A DNA stretch of 64,000 bases from Baylisascaris procyonis (Eukaryota > Nematoda > Chromadorea > Rhabditida > Ascarididae), in contig JAZARR010000069.1 in assembly GCA_037389465.1 (NCBI GenBank), forward strand, positions 2,405,957-2,469,956, written 5' to 3'. A program made the position numbers and the translations under genes. Below, piece after piece: positions 1 through 13,814 of this stretch. Within the stretch, counting starts at the first letter, position 1. Each line of letters starts with the position of its first letter. Below the pieces are notes generated by a model that was not told where the DNA came from, did no database searches, and saw nothing but the letters and a program-made list of their open reading frames with translations.

Positions 1-1800
1 CACCTAACAGCAAACTTAGTTGAACCGCTTCACCAATTGTTGGGAAGGTTATCTCTCCTTCTCTGCAACCTATGTCATAAAGCCACATTAAAACCTGGCA
101 AAATACGTGCATGTAGGACTGTGCTTCAGTCAATGCACCTCTTGGAAGTGCATCAATCAAATTGCATGACGGTGCAGATTGCACTGTCGATCGAATACTG
201 TTTAGTGGATTCGAACCACATTGGAGTGATTTGTTGTTGTTACGAATGTTTCAATTTAGATAATGGTGTGGTAATGTGTTTCATCTGTGAATTACTAATA
301 TTGCGAAATTTATCGATTTGGAGAAAATCAGTTTAACGGCCCTCTGCCTCGTAATTTGCTCTAGCAGCGACATTACATTGATAGCTTGGGCATTTGTATC
401 GTATCGTTATTTCCTTGTGTATGCTCTGCTTGTCTCGCTGCGTTTAGATTTTAGTCCCGTTCGTCCTTTTTCGGAATACTATCAAGGCATATCGGCAACA
501 TGATGTTTTGTAACTAAATATGTGCTTTTTGTTTAGTTCGTTCAACAAAAACGCATATTGCCTTGCATGAACTATATTTTATGGAAGCTTTGTCCTCCTC
601 TATATCTATTCGCACATTCCAACCTCCTGGCCGACTGCAGCGTTTAGAACCAAATTTGAGAGACGGGGACTGAGATCCTCCTCAGACCAATCTTCCACCT
701 CTTGTCCCGTCGATCTGCAGGCTGTCCGCTTGTGAACGTTACCGCAGCTCATGAGTCAGCAAAACAATAAAAAGTCATTGTAATAAATCAAGCGAACTCC
801 GCGCAGTGAGAACCCTCTCCTCTGTGGGCGTTGTTTTCAGAAATCGATTCCATAATATTGGCGCTGCTGAGGCAGCGCCCTTTGCCTTCATCACTTTCTC
901 TTACATGAGACGCCATTCATAAGGTTCGATCATGAGGTTCATGAGGTTCGGTCATGTGGTGAATGACGAACCTTGCAGAGGTAGAAAGCCTTTGTGAGTG
1001 CGTTTGTCTTAGCGTGCCCGTACATCTGTAACTCTTCAGCTGTGCACCTCTATTGAACAGGTTGTGCTGTCCTTCCAGACTGCACTCTTCCTGATTTGCT
1101 ACATGAAAAAGCACAAACTCCTATTCACTGCTACAAAGTACTTCTTTATCATACTTCTTATCGGTTCGTGGAATTATGTTTTCTTTGAAAAAAAAAATAT
1201 TATGGCCAAGGCTCTCTGAGAAATAGTCGACAACTGAGCGTGCAGGGAGTGTTACAGTCAAGTGGTAAGGGTTTGCGTTGTGGAGAGCAATCCGTGATCG
1301 CTTCGTGAATACTATCTACGTAGTTTCTTCTCAAGGTCCATTCCAAATTCATCGTGCTCAAAAACAGCTAACACCTTCAAAACTTGATGGCGAGCACCGA
1401 TCGTCTGCAATCTCATGAAAAACACCAATCACATGGCTTCCAGTCTCCGGGAATGTTAAGATATGGGTTGTTGTGTTGCAAAACCTCACGATAACAAACT
1501 TATTCATTTTCCACTAAGCTGAGTGTTGGATGTTATTCAGGATGGGCGTTGAATTGGTATGTATCATTTTGCGTGTAGAAGATCAAGTGGATGTCCGCAA
1601 ATAGGTTTCTTTGCCTCATTGGGTCGATGTTGTCTTGCAGTCATTAATTTGCTCCCTTTGCATGATGCGGACCTTAGTGATATTTGCATGATGTACATGC
1701 AAATGCTCTAGCATTAAAATCTCATAGCATCAGTGCGATCATGAACGAGCGAGGTGAACAACACAGCAAGTTGGACTGACCTGTACCGAGCAGCAACGGC
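1..1800. other. No defensible gene
   Basis: Only short frames. An acceptor-like GTTTTCAG at 840 and a small cluster of ATGAGGTTCGGTCATG-type repeats near 925-960 were seen. Confidence 0.5.
860..879. other. 8-bp GC hairpin
   Basis: GGCGCTGC-TGAG-GCAGCGCC, perfect. It follows a good acceptor (GTTGTTTTCAG at 840). Role unknown. Confidence 0.5.
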
Positions 1801-1963
1801 CTTTTAGAAAATGTCATATTGTAACCGAACAAAGCTTCTCAACATATTCGTATATTCAGAAACTCATAAGTGCTCGAATTTTGAGAGCTTGGCTTCTCTT
1901 TCACTATATTATGTATTGATACTTGGATACCAAAACCTTGTGCGAATGCAAGTTCTACTGCAG

Positions 1964-2173
1964 CCGTATGATACAAAGATGTGCTCTGATGAGCTCACCT
2001 TTTCGGAATCTTCTAGTAGTTCCACGTTGCAAATCAACCGTCGTTCTTCAGATAACCTCACTGTTGTCAGCGCACCTGGTGCATTACCTTGTTGTTCATA
2101 TAGAAGCTCTCATGCTTTGAATCGTCGCCTCCGAACGCGTCATCTGCTACAACAAACTTTCGTATTCGTTTAG
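1964..2173 (+). CDS. Terminal exon candidate, serine-rich tail
   Basis: After TTCTACTGCAG the frame is open for 69 codons to TAG, with a serine run (SESSSSSTLQINRRSSDNL) and a basic stretch (NRRLRTRHLLQQ), like a cytoplasmic tail. The frame is also open upstream to an ATG at 1811 that follows CCTTTTAG, so the exon may be larger. No family recognised. Confidence 0.35.
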   Translation, partial: PYDTKMCSDELTFSESSSSSTLQINRRSSDNLTVVSAPGALPCCSYRSSHALNRRLRTRHLLQQTFVFV

Positions 2174-3016
2174 CAACTTCGTTAAAGACCTGGGGTACCG
2201 TTGTGGTCCCCTCCATTCCCTGCCACAACGCACAACGTCTATGTTATCCGACTGTTCAGACCTATTTGCTTTACCCTTCATTTGGATCACGCGAAATTAC
2301 ACAGCACTAAAGTGGTACTGTTGAATCTTTCCCCTCTCTCTGCATTGATCTTCAAAGTACAATACAGTTCAAGTATACTTCAAAAGCGTGTTTTTTACAT
2401 ATTAGATATCAATTAACAAAAATGTCAGTGCAAAATTCAAAAGTACTTTGCGATGCATCATATTTTGTGCATTTTTCTTCATGAAATAATTGAATTATAT
2501 TGCTTTTGTTACTTAAGATAAATTTGTACCGCATCGCATCTAGCCAAAAATGCAAGCTATGCTACAGCATAATTTAGCACTATAAAATGAGGTATATTTT
2601 GCGACATTTCTAGTAATTAAAAGCGAGCAGTGTATATTCTATTTCGACGAATGAGAAAGCCCTACATTCGCATGTGTTGGCACAATGTTGGTGTCTGTCG
2701 GAGTTTTTTAAGCTCGTCCATGCGAATCTCAAAACTAAAATCTGCAATTATGGCATCTCATTTCGCTCGTGGTAAATAGCACTGGAAAACGAATGCACTT
2801 CCCACAGCGGCGCTGATTTGTTTGCTCAAAGGGAGTTTGGAGCAAATTCGTCGTGAACGGTATGAATGCTAATACACTTACTTCATAGACGAGTGGAATG
2901 GTTTGTGCGACAGAAGATGGGCTCGTGCTTCGCAACTTTTTTACGCCCTCGAAGTTTTAGTGTGCTATTTCAGAACCGTAGCGCGTGGAATATCGGAATG
3001 TCGTGGTTGTTGCGTC

Positions 3017-3174
<158 letters not shown>

Positions 3175-3901
3175 CTCCAGAAGTGGCTCTGTGAGAAGGC
3201 TGCTGAAGAGACAAATTAATTCGCCGAACCCTTTTGCACGACAGTGTATATGGGCTATACCGTTAGAATGACCGCTCAAAGCTGATCGTGGAAAAAATGC
3301 CAAAGGGCTCGGTGGACCTCCGCTTCTTGCCAAGCTGGAGATCTGCAGATCTAAGAGTTTTCCTGTTTTTGAGGACTCGAATGTAATCATCAGACAGAAT
3401 TCCTGATAATTTGGTGGCTTTTACAGAGCTACGAGTGGCAGTAATATGAAAAAGTGGGTATGGCCAAGAGTCATTTGTTATACCAGTAGCAGCACTACGT
3501 AACGGCTGCGAGCAGTCATGGCAGTGGGTATACTGGAGCTAGTGATCAACAGTAGTAGTCGCAGTGGCAATGTCAATGTTAAGGCATTCTTCGGAAGATA
3601 TCCTCCTAACGACACTCGCAGCTCTTTTGAAAATCTCGACCAAAATTTTTGAGTGCATATTTAACATTCATCACGTGTACGCGGTCTCTGCTATAATGAA
3701 GATTTACCTAGCGCCTTCATCATCCTTCTGTCGTAAGACGTTTGGCTACGTGGAATGGCACAATACATGGGCTATGTGCCTGTTCGTATGCCCATTTGAG
3801 ATCACGATGGCAAGCTCAGTGGACACGTGGAAGGAGGGACACTTTTTGAAAGTTGTCAATGCTTCACGCTCACGCATACTAGCAAGTCAGTGGTTTCTGA
3901 G

Positions 3902-4207
3902 GGCGATTGAATCGAATAAGGAAGGAGGAAGTGCTAGAAGTCAAGAGTGCAGCCGAGCTTGTGAGAGGCCATGCATTCACCGCTGAGATAGAGTGCGTTG
4001 CCGCAGGTAAATGCATCTGGGATGCCGAAACGGATTCATTTGTTGCAGATGTCTCACTTCTCACAAAATGGTGCTGTGCGTTAACAGAGGGTCGACATTC
4101 GAGAAACATAAACTGGGCCACGCGCAACAAATTCAGTTGCTGTGCTTGCAGCTGAAAAAAAAAAATCCTACAATCACGGTCCTTGGTATGGTCGAGATTG
4201 GCCGTAG
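3902..4207 (+). CDS. Two-exon coding candidate, unknown
   Basis: Exon 3902-4006 (RKEEVLEVKSAAELVRGHAF..., GTAAAT donor) joins in phase to 4137-4207 after AACAAATTCAG, ending AAEKKKSYNHGPWYGRDWP and TAG. The unspliced frame is also open to 4155, so the intron is not proved. The first acceptor (TTTCTGAG) is weak and the start is unknown. Confidence 0.35.
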
Positions 4208-4732
4208 TGTTTATTTGCAATCGTTAGGAACTCGTTCATAGCAAGCAGGCAGAAGGTGTGGACGTTCATATCAATAAGGCTGGTTGAGAAAGGGAGGACG
4301 CGCCGTTGTACAGAATTTGACAAATTCTGTTGGCCAACGAAATTTGGTTTTCTTGAGGTGCTATTTCACAGCAGTGCTAAGCACAGATGAGAATAATTCA
4401 GCGACCTATAGCTTGCTGAGGAGCATTGTCTACAACGACATGTCGCCTGCCCATAGAAGTAAGGAGAATTCAAACCATATTTATGCATATTGTGGTGTCA
4501 AGTGTATTGGTTCACTAGCATGCGCACCGACTACGCTGCTGAAAAGCTGACAAAAGCCGCATGAAGACAACGGCAGGCATGTGTATAAGCCAGTTAGCGA
4601 GCGTCTTCAATGCATTTCTGTTCAGAGAAGTGAGAGGATGGTTAGCTGAAAAGGCTTCCGGATATGTGATAGACGAATTCAACCTTCAGTTCTTATTGTG
4701 AATTCGGTTGGGGAAAAGTAACCAGACTTCAG

Positions 4733-4952
4733 TGATTAGTTCAAGAATGTTTTATACGAAAGGTGCAAAGATGACGGAAAAAGACAAATTTTTGACACAA
4801 CAAACGTTTCGTTTCGATAGTAGCACATCTATCAACATAGGATCTTCAAATAAACAGTGCCCTGAAACCATCGTTGAACTTCTTGATCGGAAGATGCCTT
4901 ATTGCAGAAGCTTGAGGAAAGGCCTCACACATTACCTCCACAAGGGCTGCAG
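4733..4952 (+). CDS. Internal exon candidate, unknown
   Basis: Bounded by CAGACTTCAG and a GTAAAT donor, open for 72 codons with no stop: SSRMFYTKGAKMTEKDKF, then CPETIVELLDRKMPYC and a basic end (SLRKGLTHYLHKG). It may belong to the same gene as the 3.9-4.2 kb exons, but no phase-consistent link was found. Confidence 0.35.
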
Positions 4953-6340
4953 GTAAATAGGATACTGGATTTACACAATTGCGTTCGCACGATGCACTGC
5001 TGAGCATTTCGTAGCCGAAAGTCGAACGTCATCGCTCGCTCGCATACCCTCTCACTTCGTTTCCCTTTTTTCCGTTTTGCCACCTCAACGACCTACACGC
5101 AGTTCATTAGTATTGCCCAGGACGTTGTTTTCAACTTTTGCGAGAAAACGCTGACTGATCTCACACCGTTGAAAAATCCTAAGGACCTAGGTTGAACGAC
5201 GCCTTAAATATTCCAAAGCATGCCACTATGTGCTGAAATACATGGCAGTTAATTTTCTCTTGGCACACTGCCAAATTTCAGGTTTATCACTTTTTGATTC
5301 ATTGATTGTCCTGGATGCGTGCCAGGTTTCATCCAAGCCGCTTAGTACGAGATGTGTTGTGCTGGGGCTGTTTCAGTAATGTCTTGCTAGTATTACAGCT
5401 AGAAAGTGATACAAAGTTATGTAGTAACCTCATTGCCAGTACTAAATCACCAAGTAATTTTAGCAAACGTGTATGTTGGCGGCAGTTAATGTACATAATA
5501 TTAGACATAAAAGTCGGTTACAGTGAATATATCAGCAAGTCACTCACCGTTCGAAGAGGAGACAGAGGAGAAGCACTCTCTTGGCACCTTTGCTTCCACC
5601 GCTGACATGCTGTAACTCAAAGAGAAAAACTTGTCTTTAGACCAATGCTGTGAAAACGAAAAATCACCTCTAGTTGGCAAAATTAGTCCGGTCAATTAGA
5701 AGGCATTACAGAGCAGTTATTCTGGAATATGTGGAGCATAACTTCCGCGGATCGGAGGTTCCCAGAGCACATATTCCACTCGATCTGAAGCAGTTTTTTT
5801 TTGTGTGTGTGTGTGTTTTTACAACATTAGCGGCTGGCTGAAGTGATGACGAAATGAAATCCAGATTTTCAAAAATCGAGCAATGTTTTTGTGAGCTATT
5901 GCGATAGAACGAGCTTCAAGACAGGTGTGGAATCTTTCGTGACTTGCTGTCCTTAGAACAAGTCTCTTCAAAAGTGTCCAAATTGGTTGAAAAAAGGATG
6001 CAGGAGCGATTGGGTGGAGCTTCGGACAGCAGGAGTTGCGGCAACGACGAAATGTGAGTGAGTAGAGAGTGTGAAGCAATAAAGAATGCAATAAACGCGG
6101 AGAGCACGTGTATATGGATTTACAGAATGCATGAAAAGTTGACTCGCTTAGGACATTTTCTACTGCATTGCTTCAGTTGCTTTGCAAACGTTCTAGTGTA
6201 TTGCGCATTGTGAGTGAAGTCGGTGTAGAAAGGCGTTGTAAATAGAGCAAACGTCCAGCTGTTGCAACTTTCTGTCGCTTGTGCATTTGAAAATCGGTAT
6301 TTTCATAAGTGCACCGCAAGCGACTCAAGTCGAAGTGACA

Positions 6341-7134
6341 ATGAGCAGCAAGACAGCATGTCAGATCGCTATTGTTCTTCTTATCACAACAATGACGTTT
6401 GTCGACGCAGCATCATACGGGCGACTTTCTTACAACGATGCGCTTAGGTATGTTCATTATAGTTTCCGTTGTTGCAGAAAACTAGTGTTTCCTAATGCAT
6501 GCTTAAGATCTGCTTGGTGAAGAGGGGGATGCATCATGTCGAAGAGATGAATGCAGCTCTTCTTTCTTTCTATGAGTCTGCTACGCAATTTATTCGCTAT
6601 CTTTTCAAATTTCCAGTCCTCCCGTTGCTATCGAGCTAAAATTTTCAACAGCGATGGGATTTTTGCGCTATGCACATATGTACCTCAATATCCGATTGGT
6701 CACCGTCGCATTGACTTATGACCTGGCACTTATCGTTATTAGGCTGACCACTTTTTATTGTTAGGGTGTCGCGAAACTGTTAGCGAGCTGTCATCTAACC
6801 CAGGTGGCATCATTTTTTTTTTGTCTAGCTTTCTTTTTTATTGTACGAGACAAGATTCGAATTGTTTTTCTTTGTTTCTCAATGTTACAGACAACATTCA
6901 ATCATCCTAAACGAAGAGATTAGTGTGTTCTCGAAATGTCTTGAACTCAAAAATGTCCCTTTCCAAAGCCCCAGTAATGTATGCAAAGTCTGGCCTTCGC
7001 CTGAAACCATCTCTTTCCAACAGTGTCTAAAATATATGCCTTTACTACTCAAGCTTATGGAATACTATTGTTGGGCAGAAGAATCTGCAAGTGCAACAAT
7101 AGTAGGTAGTCCTATACAAATGACATCCGCATGA
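6341..7134 (+). CDS. Small secreted four-cysteine protein, two exons
   Basis: Exons 6341-6447 and 6891-7134. The donor is CTTAG|GTATGT and the acceptor TGTTACAG|AC; the phases match, giving 116 aa. Residues 1-23 form a classic signal peptide: basic start, hydrophobic IAIVLLI core, cleavage near FVDA/ASYG. The mature part has exactly four cysteines at about residues 52, 67, 81 and 96, evenly spaced by 13-14 residues, which suggests a helical disulphide-bonded fold. I do not recognise a family. An ATG 60 nt upstream is in frame but would bury the signal peptide, so 6341 is preferred. A GTAGGT near the 3' end could be a further donor, in which case the last residues are intronic. Confidence 0.65.
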
Positions 7135-7179
7135 AATGTTCTGATACTTTCAACTTTTGAGGTTCTTCCTGGCCTTCTG

Positions 7180-10100
7180 ATTCATACAACGGATCCTAAA
7201 CCTTTTCATGTAATTAGCTAGCAAACCTACTTTTGCTTGCAGATAATTTATGATGTTGGCGCTTGCAAACAAAGAAATTTAGAAACATTCAGAAGTTGAG
7301 AAGCGTTGTACGGACGAAAGGTTTTGTCGAGCGCTTCTAATTCAACACCTCGCTTGGGTTCCTTGTAAAAGAGACAAAAGCAGGCTCAACGTTTCCACAG
7401 AAGCGTTTCATAACTTCTTAGTACTAGGGGGAAGATCTGGGATGGAAAGGAGGAAAGTGGGGCTAACAGTTAGGCTCGTTTGCGTACTCTGGAGGCTGCG
7501 AATCATCTGTTAGAGTGAGGGAGCCTCCATAGCGTGCAAATCTTCTAACATGGTTTTTGTATATTAAATAAGAGAATTTTTTAAAGCGATTCAAGCGTTG
7601 CTGTTCTGATGATATAAGAATAGACTGTGTTTGTGCTGTACTAAACTAAAGTGTCCTATGCAAAGCACTAGTATTCGATGTGTGTTAGCTGTGATCAGGA
7701 AAAAAAACAGTAGATATATAAATGCCGGTGTGAAGAAAGGAGACGAAGAGCTAATGATAAATTGTATTTTAAACTGCAATGCACCACAATTTAACGCAAG
7801 AGATAACAGTCATAGCCACCACGCAAGATGTAGGAAGGATGGGTAGCAGTCTTCAGAGGATTACTTTAAGGTTCTCGTGGATGGCACGCTGGTCGACCTA
7901 GCGTCATGCATAGCCACTTTATGCTCTTTTGCAAATTTGTTTCACAAGACGCATTTCGACAGTGTCGCATTTGTTTGCTTGCATGTATGCATTTGTAAGT
8001 GCTTACCATATCTAAGTTCACATATTGATCGTCAACTTAGCAGCCCTAGAGATAATTTAAAAGCGTCGAAAATTTGGCATCATTTTGCACTGACCACTTT
8101 TCCAACCATAGAATGAGAAAACTATTGCAGAGAATTCATGTGGCTAGTCGGGTCGACTAAGATAGCAATTTATCGCTCCACATATTTTACTTTGATAACT
8201 TGCGAAACTGGTTGACCAGGTAAGAGAAATGCAAAAACGCGGGGGGCGCTACCTTGTGCGGTACGTTTATCTATGCTTGCTTAGTGAAAATGGCTGGATA
8301 CTTGGAAAGCTGAAACGATGAGATTTCGAAATATAAGCTCACTGCGTGAGGGTTAATAGGGTAGAACGTCCGTTTAAGCTGCAAAATTCGTTTGCATGAC
8401 AAGATGAATTTTACAACTTGCCTCTTCGATGAGCAATTACAACTTATTGTTGTTGTTTTCGAACGGAAAGTGCTGCAGTCTTAAGCTTGAACGGACGTTT
8501 TCAATAATGCAACTCTTAATATCTTGCGACCAACAAACTTCATCCATGAAACAGGGTAAGACCCTCAAAGTTAGGTGCAACGGGCTAAACTTTAGAGGCG
8601 GCAGCTTCCCTGCAATCGACATATCAACCTTGTTATGTTCCATCCATGACCGATCAGTGTTTTCAGTTGCTGTGAACTTGTCGTAATTAGAGAAAGCTTT
8701 AGAATGAATTTCGACCGTTGGATTAAAACGTTTTCCGACGTGATATTTTCCAGTATGGCCGAAACTGGTCCGCGCTAACGGCGGAACTGATGCAGTGTTT
8801 CTGCATCACACCAGCGCCTTCTGTTTATTCATTTCTTCGCCGAAATTCACCAAACCAAACTGGATTGACGGACGCCAGCAAAATCGGAAATACGTAATGG
8901 AGTCGTGCTAAAACGAGTCCAAAGTAATCTGACGAGAACATATTCCATTTCGCGAATGGGCTTTAAGATTGTTTTAAGCATCAGCTGCGATCTCATTACT
9001 CGCTTGTTTTTAGCCGCTTCGAAACACTTCTTGAAAGGCGCCCTTAGATGTATGCCTCTTGTAGTCTCGTGCCATTTTGAAGGAGGTATTGGATATCTAT
9101 GAAGTTTCTATATGCACCCTTAAAAGAAGTTTTGTTCCACTTTCCTTAAAAGCCTCCTACTCCCGAATTCTGGTCAGATCAATTAGTACTCACTAACAAA
9201 AATTGCCTTTTTCAAGCACCTGGCCCCTTCCAGCTCTCGTATTGAATATAAGTGGAATTTTATGCTGCTTCTAAAAGAATAAAGTTGGCTTAAACTAGAT
9301 AATTTTCTTAAAGTGGCTCTTAAACACTGAAGTGATAGAATGTAAGTACTCCTTAAATTAAAGAGCAAGAAAATGGAATAATGGAATTTACGCGGTTATG
9401 CTATAGTGACACTTGCCGTTAAAATAATATCAAGCATTAATGGGGTACTACTTAATATGAAGCATTAATGGGAAAATAAATGTCTCTAAGCGGATTGTGA
9501 GCAGGTGGTTGAGAAGTGCGGAGCATACAATATTAGCGATTCGAAAGCCGTTCTAGAAATGCGCAACATTCGAAGTAAACAACACCTTTATAATGAAATC
9601 CTGTTGTTTGTGAAAATCTGCTCCTCTTGCACTATCGCTTTATTTGTTTAGGAGAAGACATGATAGCGAGAGGAATATATCTGACATATGCAATGTGATA
9701 TTTTCAGCCATAGCATTTGGGAATTGGGACCACAAAATTCACCATTTATAATCGATATTCTGAGGGGATCCCCAAGCCAAATGTCATTCTTACATCGGTA
9801 ATTGAAAAAGTTCACAAAGTTCTCAGCGTTACGATTTGTATAGAAATGCATAATAAAGCATAGCTGCGCGTTGCTTCAAAGATTGCTCTCATAGCATTAG
9901 ACCTGTCGTAAAACGAAGATTTTTTACCGAAAGTGTGCATGCTCTAGGCGCTTGTCGATCTTTTCCTTTTATTTGGGTGCAGTAAAACGACTGCGTTTTT
10001 ATTCAGACAGTGGCAGACTTCTTGACTTAGTTATGCGCACACTACCTTGATTCAGTTCATTAGAGTGCTTATGAGATATGGGGACTGAGATCAAGTGAAA

Positions 10101-10360
10101 ATCGCAAAAGCGAGGCGATAACGGTAGCAAGTGAAAATCCAGCGGGTGGGCGGAGAGCTCATAGCATGAGAGTAATCCTAGCTGTATTATAGGATGTGAA
10201 ATTGGCCGGGAAACAAGACCAGTGAAAGTGATGTTATCGACACTGCGTTAGAGCTCCCTGTTTCAGATTTTGGACAGAGGTACCAGAAATTTCTTATACA
10301 AGAATTTCTTTGAAAAATTATACTGCATTTCCAAATAGAAAATACAGATACTATACTATC
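7180..10360. other. No defensible gene
   Basis: A possible donor (CAGG|GTAAGAC) near 8554 follows an open frame from 8429, but no partner exon was found. The rest is AT-rich with scattered short frames. Confidence 0.45.
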
Positions 10361-10505
10361 CACTTCCTTGTCGAAAACTATATCATATTGTATTATGCCC
10401 AGCTTCCATGCCGGTTCGCCGGTCTTATATTATAATTCCCCCCCCCCCAGCTACATCCACATAATGCCGTATCCTACCTCAATCTGCACTTCATGTTTTC
10501 TTCAG

Positions 10506-10571
10506 TTGCTTGCTGTAAGGAGGAGTTCCGCTTCACAACATAGTATTCATGTGAGCTGTATGCAACATAAG
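10506..10571 (+). CDS. 22-codon internal exon candidate
   Basis: Between ATGTTTTCTTCAG and a GTAAGT donor, both near consensus, phase 0 both sides: LLAVRRSSASQHSIHVSCMQ plus two residues. Neighbouring exons not identified. Confidence 0.35.
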
Positions 10572-10679
10572 GTAAGTTATATATTCATCCACAACCTTCA
10601 AAATCTGGCAATAAAATTTCCTAACAACGGTTTCGTGGCTTATATGGACGATGAAAAACATAGTCAAGAATGACTCTTG

Positions 10680-11120
10680 TAACCCTTTCGTGAACCCGAC
10701 TGAGAGTGGGCGACGTGGCTGAGCCGTGCTTAAAGACAGGCTGTGTCACCATCCACTCATTGGAAAACGCGGCCAGGCAGTTTGAAGTAGCAGATGAAGT
10801 GAACGGATAATGCCATAACTCGTGGCTCCGACTTCTTAATCGGTAACGGAGGAAAAAGGGCCAGATTACTTTCATGGAGAAAACTGGGCCGAGCTATGAT
10901 ACAAAAGGAATTGTGCATCGGCGGTGCATTGGGAACGCAGTTGGGCGATATCTCCCGCTACGAAGAAAACTTGGTCCTACTACGCTACAATTCTCATGGC
11001 AGTTGCAATTTTCGTGATGAAGAAGGAATGTCTGAACGAATTTTCGGCTCATTTGGCTTGCTGCAGTTTCATGCACAGCTGTTTTTAAATAGGTTTTGGC
11101 AGTACGTGAGGAGCTTTTAG
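10680..11120. other. Stretch open in all three plus frames, possible repeat or exon
   Basis: 10896-11100 is free of stops in two to three plus frames and ends at a strong GTACGTGAG donor near 11101. Peptides such as GGALGTQLGDISRYEENLVL look coding, but so do the other frames, so neither frame nor status can be chosen. Confidence 0.3.
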
Positions 11121-11643
11121 TATTCCATTAATTTTCCTTGTCTATGGAATAAGAAAAATTCATGGATTATTCATAGAATATACTCGTGAGCTTATTCCTG
11201 TCTGGAGGCGCAAATAGATGAGACTTCCATTCACATCGTTAACTACTCTGCTTACTGTTATTTCATACGTTGGGTTGTATGCGTAAACATAGGTGAATTG
11301 ATGTGGTTTCGGATAACTCTCCGAACCCATATGACGGTCGAATCAAAGACCTTTGCAGTTTTGAAATATTTTACTTCAACCAATTCACTTATGTAGTTCT
11401 GAAAGTATGTCGGGTTTTATACGAGGAAATATTATTGAATAAGTTATGCTTTACGTGAAGTTTTATTGCAGGAAACAGCAGGCGCAATCTAAGGTCACTA
11501 TTGTAATACCTTCGCTTGCTCTTCGAATTAAGCACCAATGAACAATTCCTCACCCCTTTTGCGCAATTGAATTTCAGCTGCAAATTGCACATAACACACA
11601 TGAACAGACACGAGTGTCATGGCAATGTACTTCTTCCCAAAAT

Positions 11644-11646
<3 letters not shown>

Positions 11647-11709
<63 letters not shown>
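11647..11709. repeat. (AT)n microsatellite
   Basis: About 31 uninterrupted AT units. Confidence 0.99.
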
Positions 11710-11710
<1 letters not shown>

Positions 11711-12284
11711 CACCCAGCTAAGTGGCATTAAATTTGCCAACCACTAAGCGTTGATGTGCATCCTCAAGTCCAAAAGCAACTTTGGTGGAGCACCACTGCC
11801 TATGCCAGATGCAACTTTAGTAAAAGAGCTCAATAACGTTAGCCAAGGCAGTTCTCAGTTTATTAGCTAACTTGCTACCGCCATACTCAATTCTTGGCTA
11901 GTACCTCGCGATACGCCGCTAAAAATTTTCTCTTGTTTCTGGCCAGTTGTTAAGCGTTATAGGCCATCACCCCACTGATGCACTACGCCGAATCTTTCCG
12001 CCCTTCGTGGATAGTGAAGCATTGGAAATCGACTGAGAATCGATGCAGTTTCCGTCAATCACCAGATTCAGACATATTTCAAGTAAATTTTAGGCTATGC
12101 TTACAGCATATATAATCGTTCTATACTAGAAGTACTTCACAATACGCCTACATCATTCCATATTTTCTCCTCTCATGAAACGCCTGCACTGTACTACGGA
12201 GTGAAAAAACCATACAATACTTTAACGGAACATAGTATAATGCTGTGGGGCATAGTATGGAAAATCAGTGATGTCGGATGCTTG

Positions 12285-12342
12285 TGGGGGGAGGAGGGTG
12301 GAGGAGGGGAGGAGGCCGGGGGGGGGGGGTGGGAGATGTGTC
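12285..12342 (+). repeat. G-rich tract
   Basis: GTGGGGGGAGGAGGGTGGAG followed by AGGGG, GGCC and ten Gs. At least four G-runs of three or more make a quadruplex possible. Similar but shorter G-runs occur at 32278 and 48880. Confidence 0.7.
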
Positions 12343-13814
12343 AATACAGCGTTGCTGCCTCCATTTCAGATTGTTCTTATAAGTTTCTTTTCATAGAATC
12401 CGAATTCAAGCTTTCTTTATGCATGACGATATCAGCATAAATGCAAATACATGATGTGAATTTTATTTGGCGGCCATTGGTGATGCGAAATTGCTGGGCA
12501 TTCCTCAATAATAAAAATTGAATTGTTAGTAGCAAATAATTTCCACTCCTTTTATCGCCAGATGTGACAAATATAATATTCTCGTTCATGACACTCTTAG
12601 AAACTATTAAAGAGGTCTATTTTTTCGCCATAGTAGAATAAATAAATAAAGTGATTGAAATTTCCATCAAGACTTCATATGTTCAACAATATCGGGTATT
12701 TTTGTTTCGTGTGATGTTCTACAAATTTTAGTTGCATTCGCTAGGATTTCCCTGGTTTCCCTTCCTTCAGCTGTTGTTTCCTCATGCAAAAAATTTGACT
12801 TTCTTTTTTCTTCTCAATCATGGCTCAGTTACAAGACTTCCAATCTTATCACCTGTTTGTGCTAAAACCTCTAAAAGCTTATTGCGGCAAATGAGAGGAA
12901 ATTTAAAGAGTAGATTTTCAAGGTCCCTGTAGACCTCGATTTAAAAAAAAAGACACTACCCGTATATTTCGCAATTAATTTTGGACCTGATCGGCGCAGT
13001 CTATGGCGCAGCGCTTTTGGAATTCCTCAAGTTGGTGCGGAGCACTCACGAGTGTTTGAATTAGCTGAACTGCTGAAGATGACCTTTTTGAAGCTTCTGA
13101 AAATGATTCCCTCAATAGAATTGTACATCCTTGACAAGCCAAACGCCTGAAATGACGTCATGCTGCTTCCAAGAGCTATAAAGTTTTTAGCGCGTTTACC
13201 AGCGTAACTGTTTCACCCCGTTCAAAATTGTCACTGACGTCATTTTCTACATCCAAACTGCTTTGCACATCATTATGTGCCCTGCGGTGCAATTTTATAC
13301 CTGTCGCTTCCAGCACTATCGTTGATGCAGTGTCGTCCTTATTTCAAGGTACTGATAACTATGAATACTGTTTTCTCTCACCTTTGTTTCCCTAGTTCGT
13401 ATGGTTCCATCAATTCACTGTTTATGTTCATTTTGCAAACTTTCAACAAAAAACATCTTTTGAGATGGTTTTTAGCCTTCTTTCGCATTTGTGCTTATAT
13501 TTGTTTGGTGCCATTCTTGCAATTCAGCATTTTCTTGGCAGATTTTACACAGCCGATCCACTGGGGACATCAAAGTAGATTCTTCTTCTAAGATTTGTAG
13601 ACCTTAGTGCAGAAATCGGAGAGTACTGGGCCGTTTTTACTGTTTTTGCATCATTTGTGATTGGTTGATTTGATCAGCCTTCTAGATGTGGGCTTTGACT
13701 TTGCATTTTTGCATTAGCACATAGCATTATGGTAACGCTGTGCCTCTGCGTATGAATACATGTGTTTTGCATGTCCGCCATGAGGTTTCAATTCACAAAC
13801 TATTGAAGTTGCAG

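Noticed and set aside
205..225. tRNA T-loop-like GGATTCGAACC
   Set aside because: No acceptor or anticodon stem can be built on either strand. No other tRNA candidate was found in the window.
12957..12964. Another TACCCGTA seed
   Set aside because: No GGGTA-type partner within 80 nt, so no hairpin.
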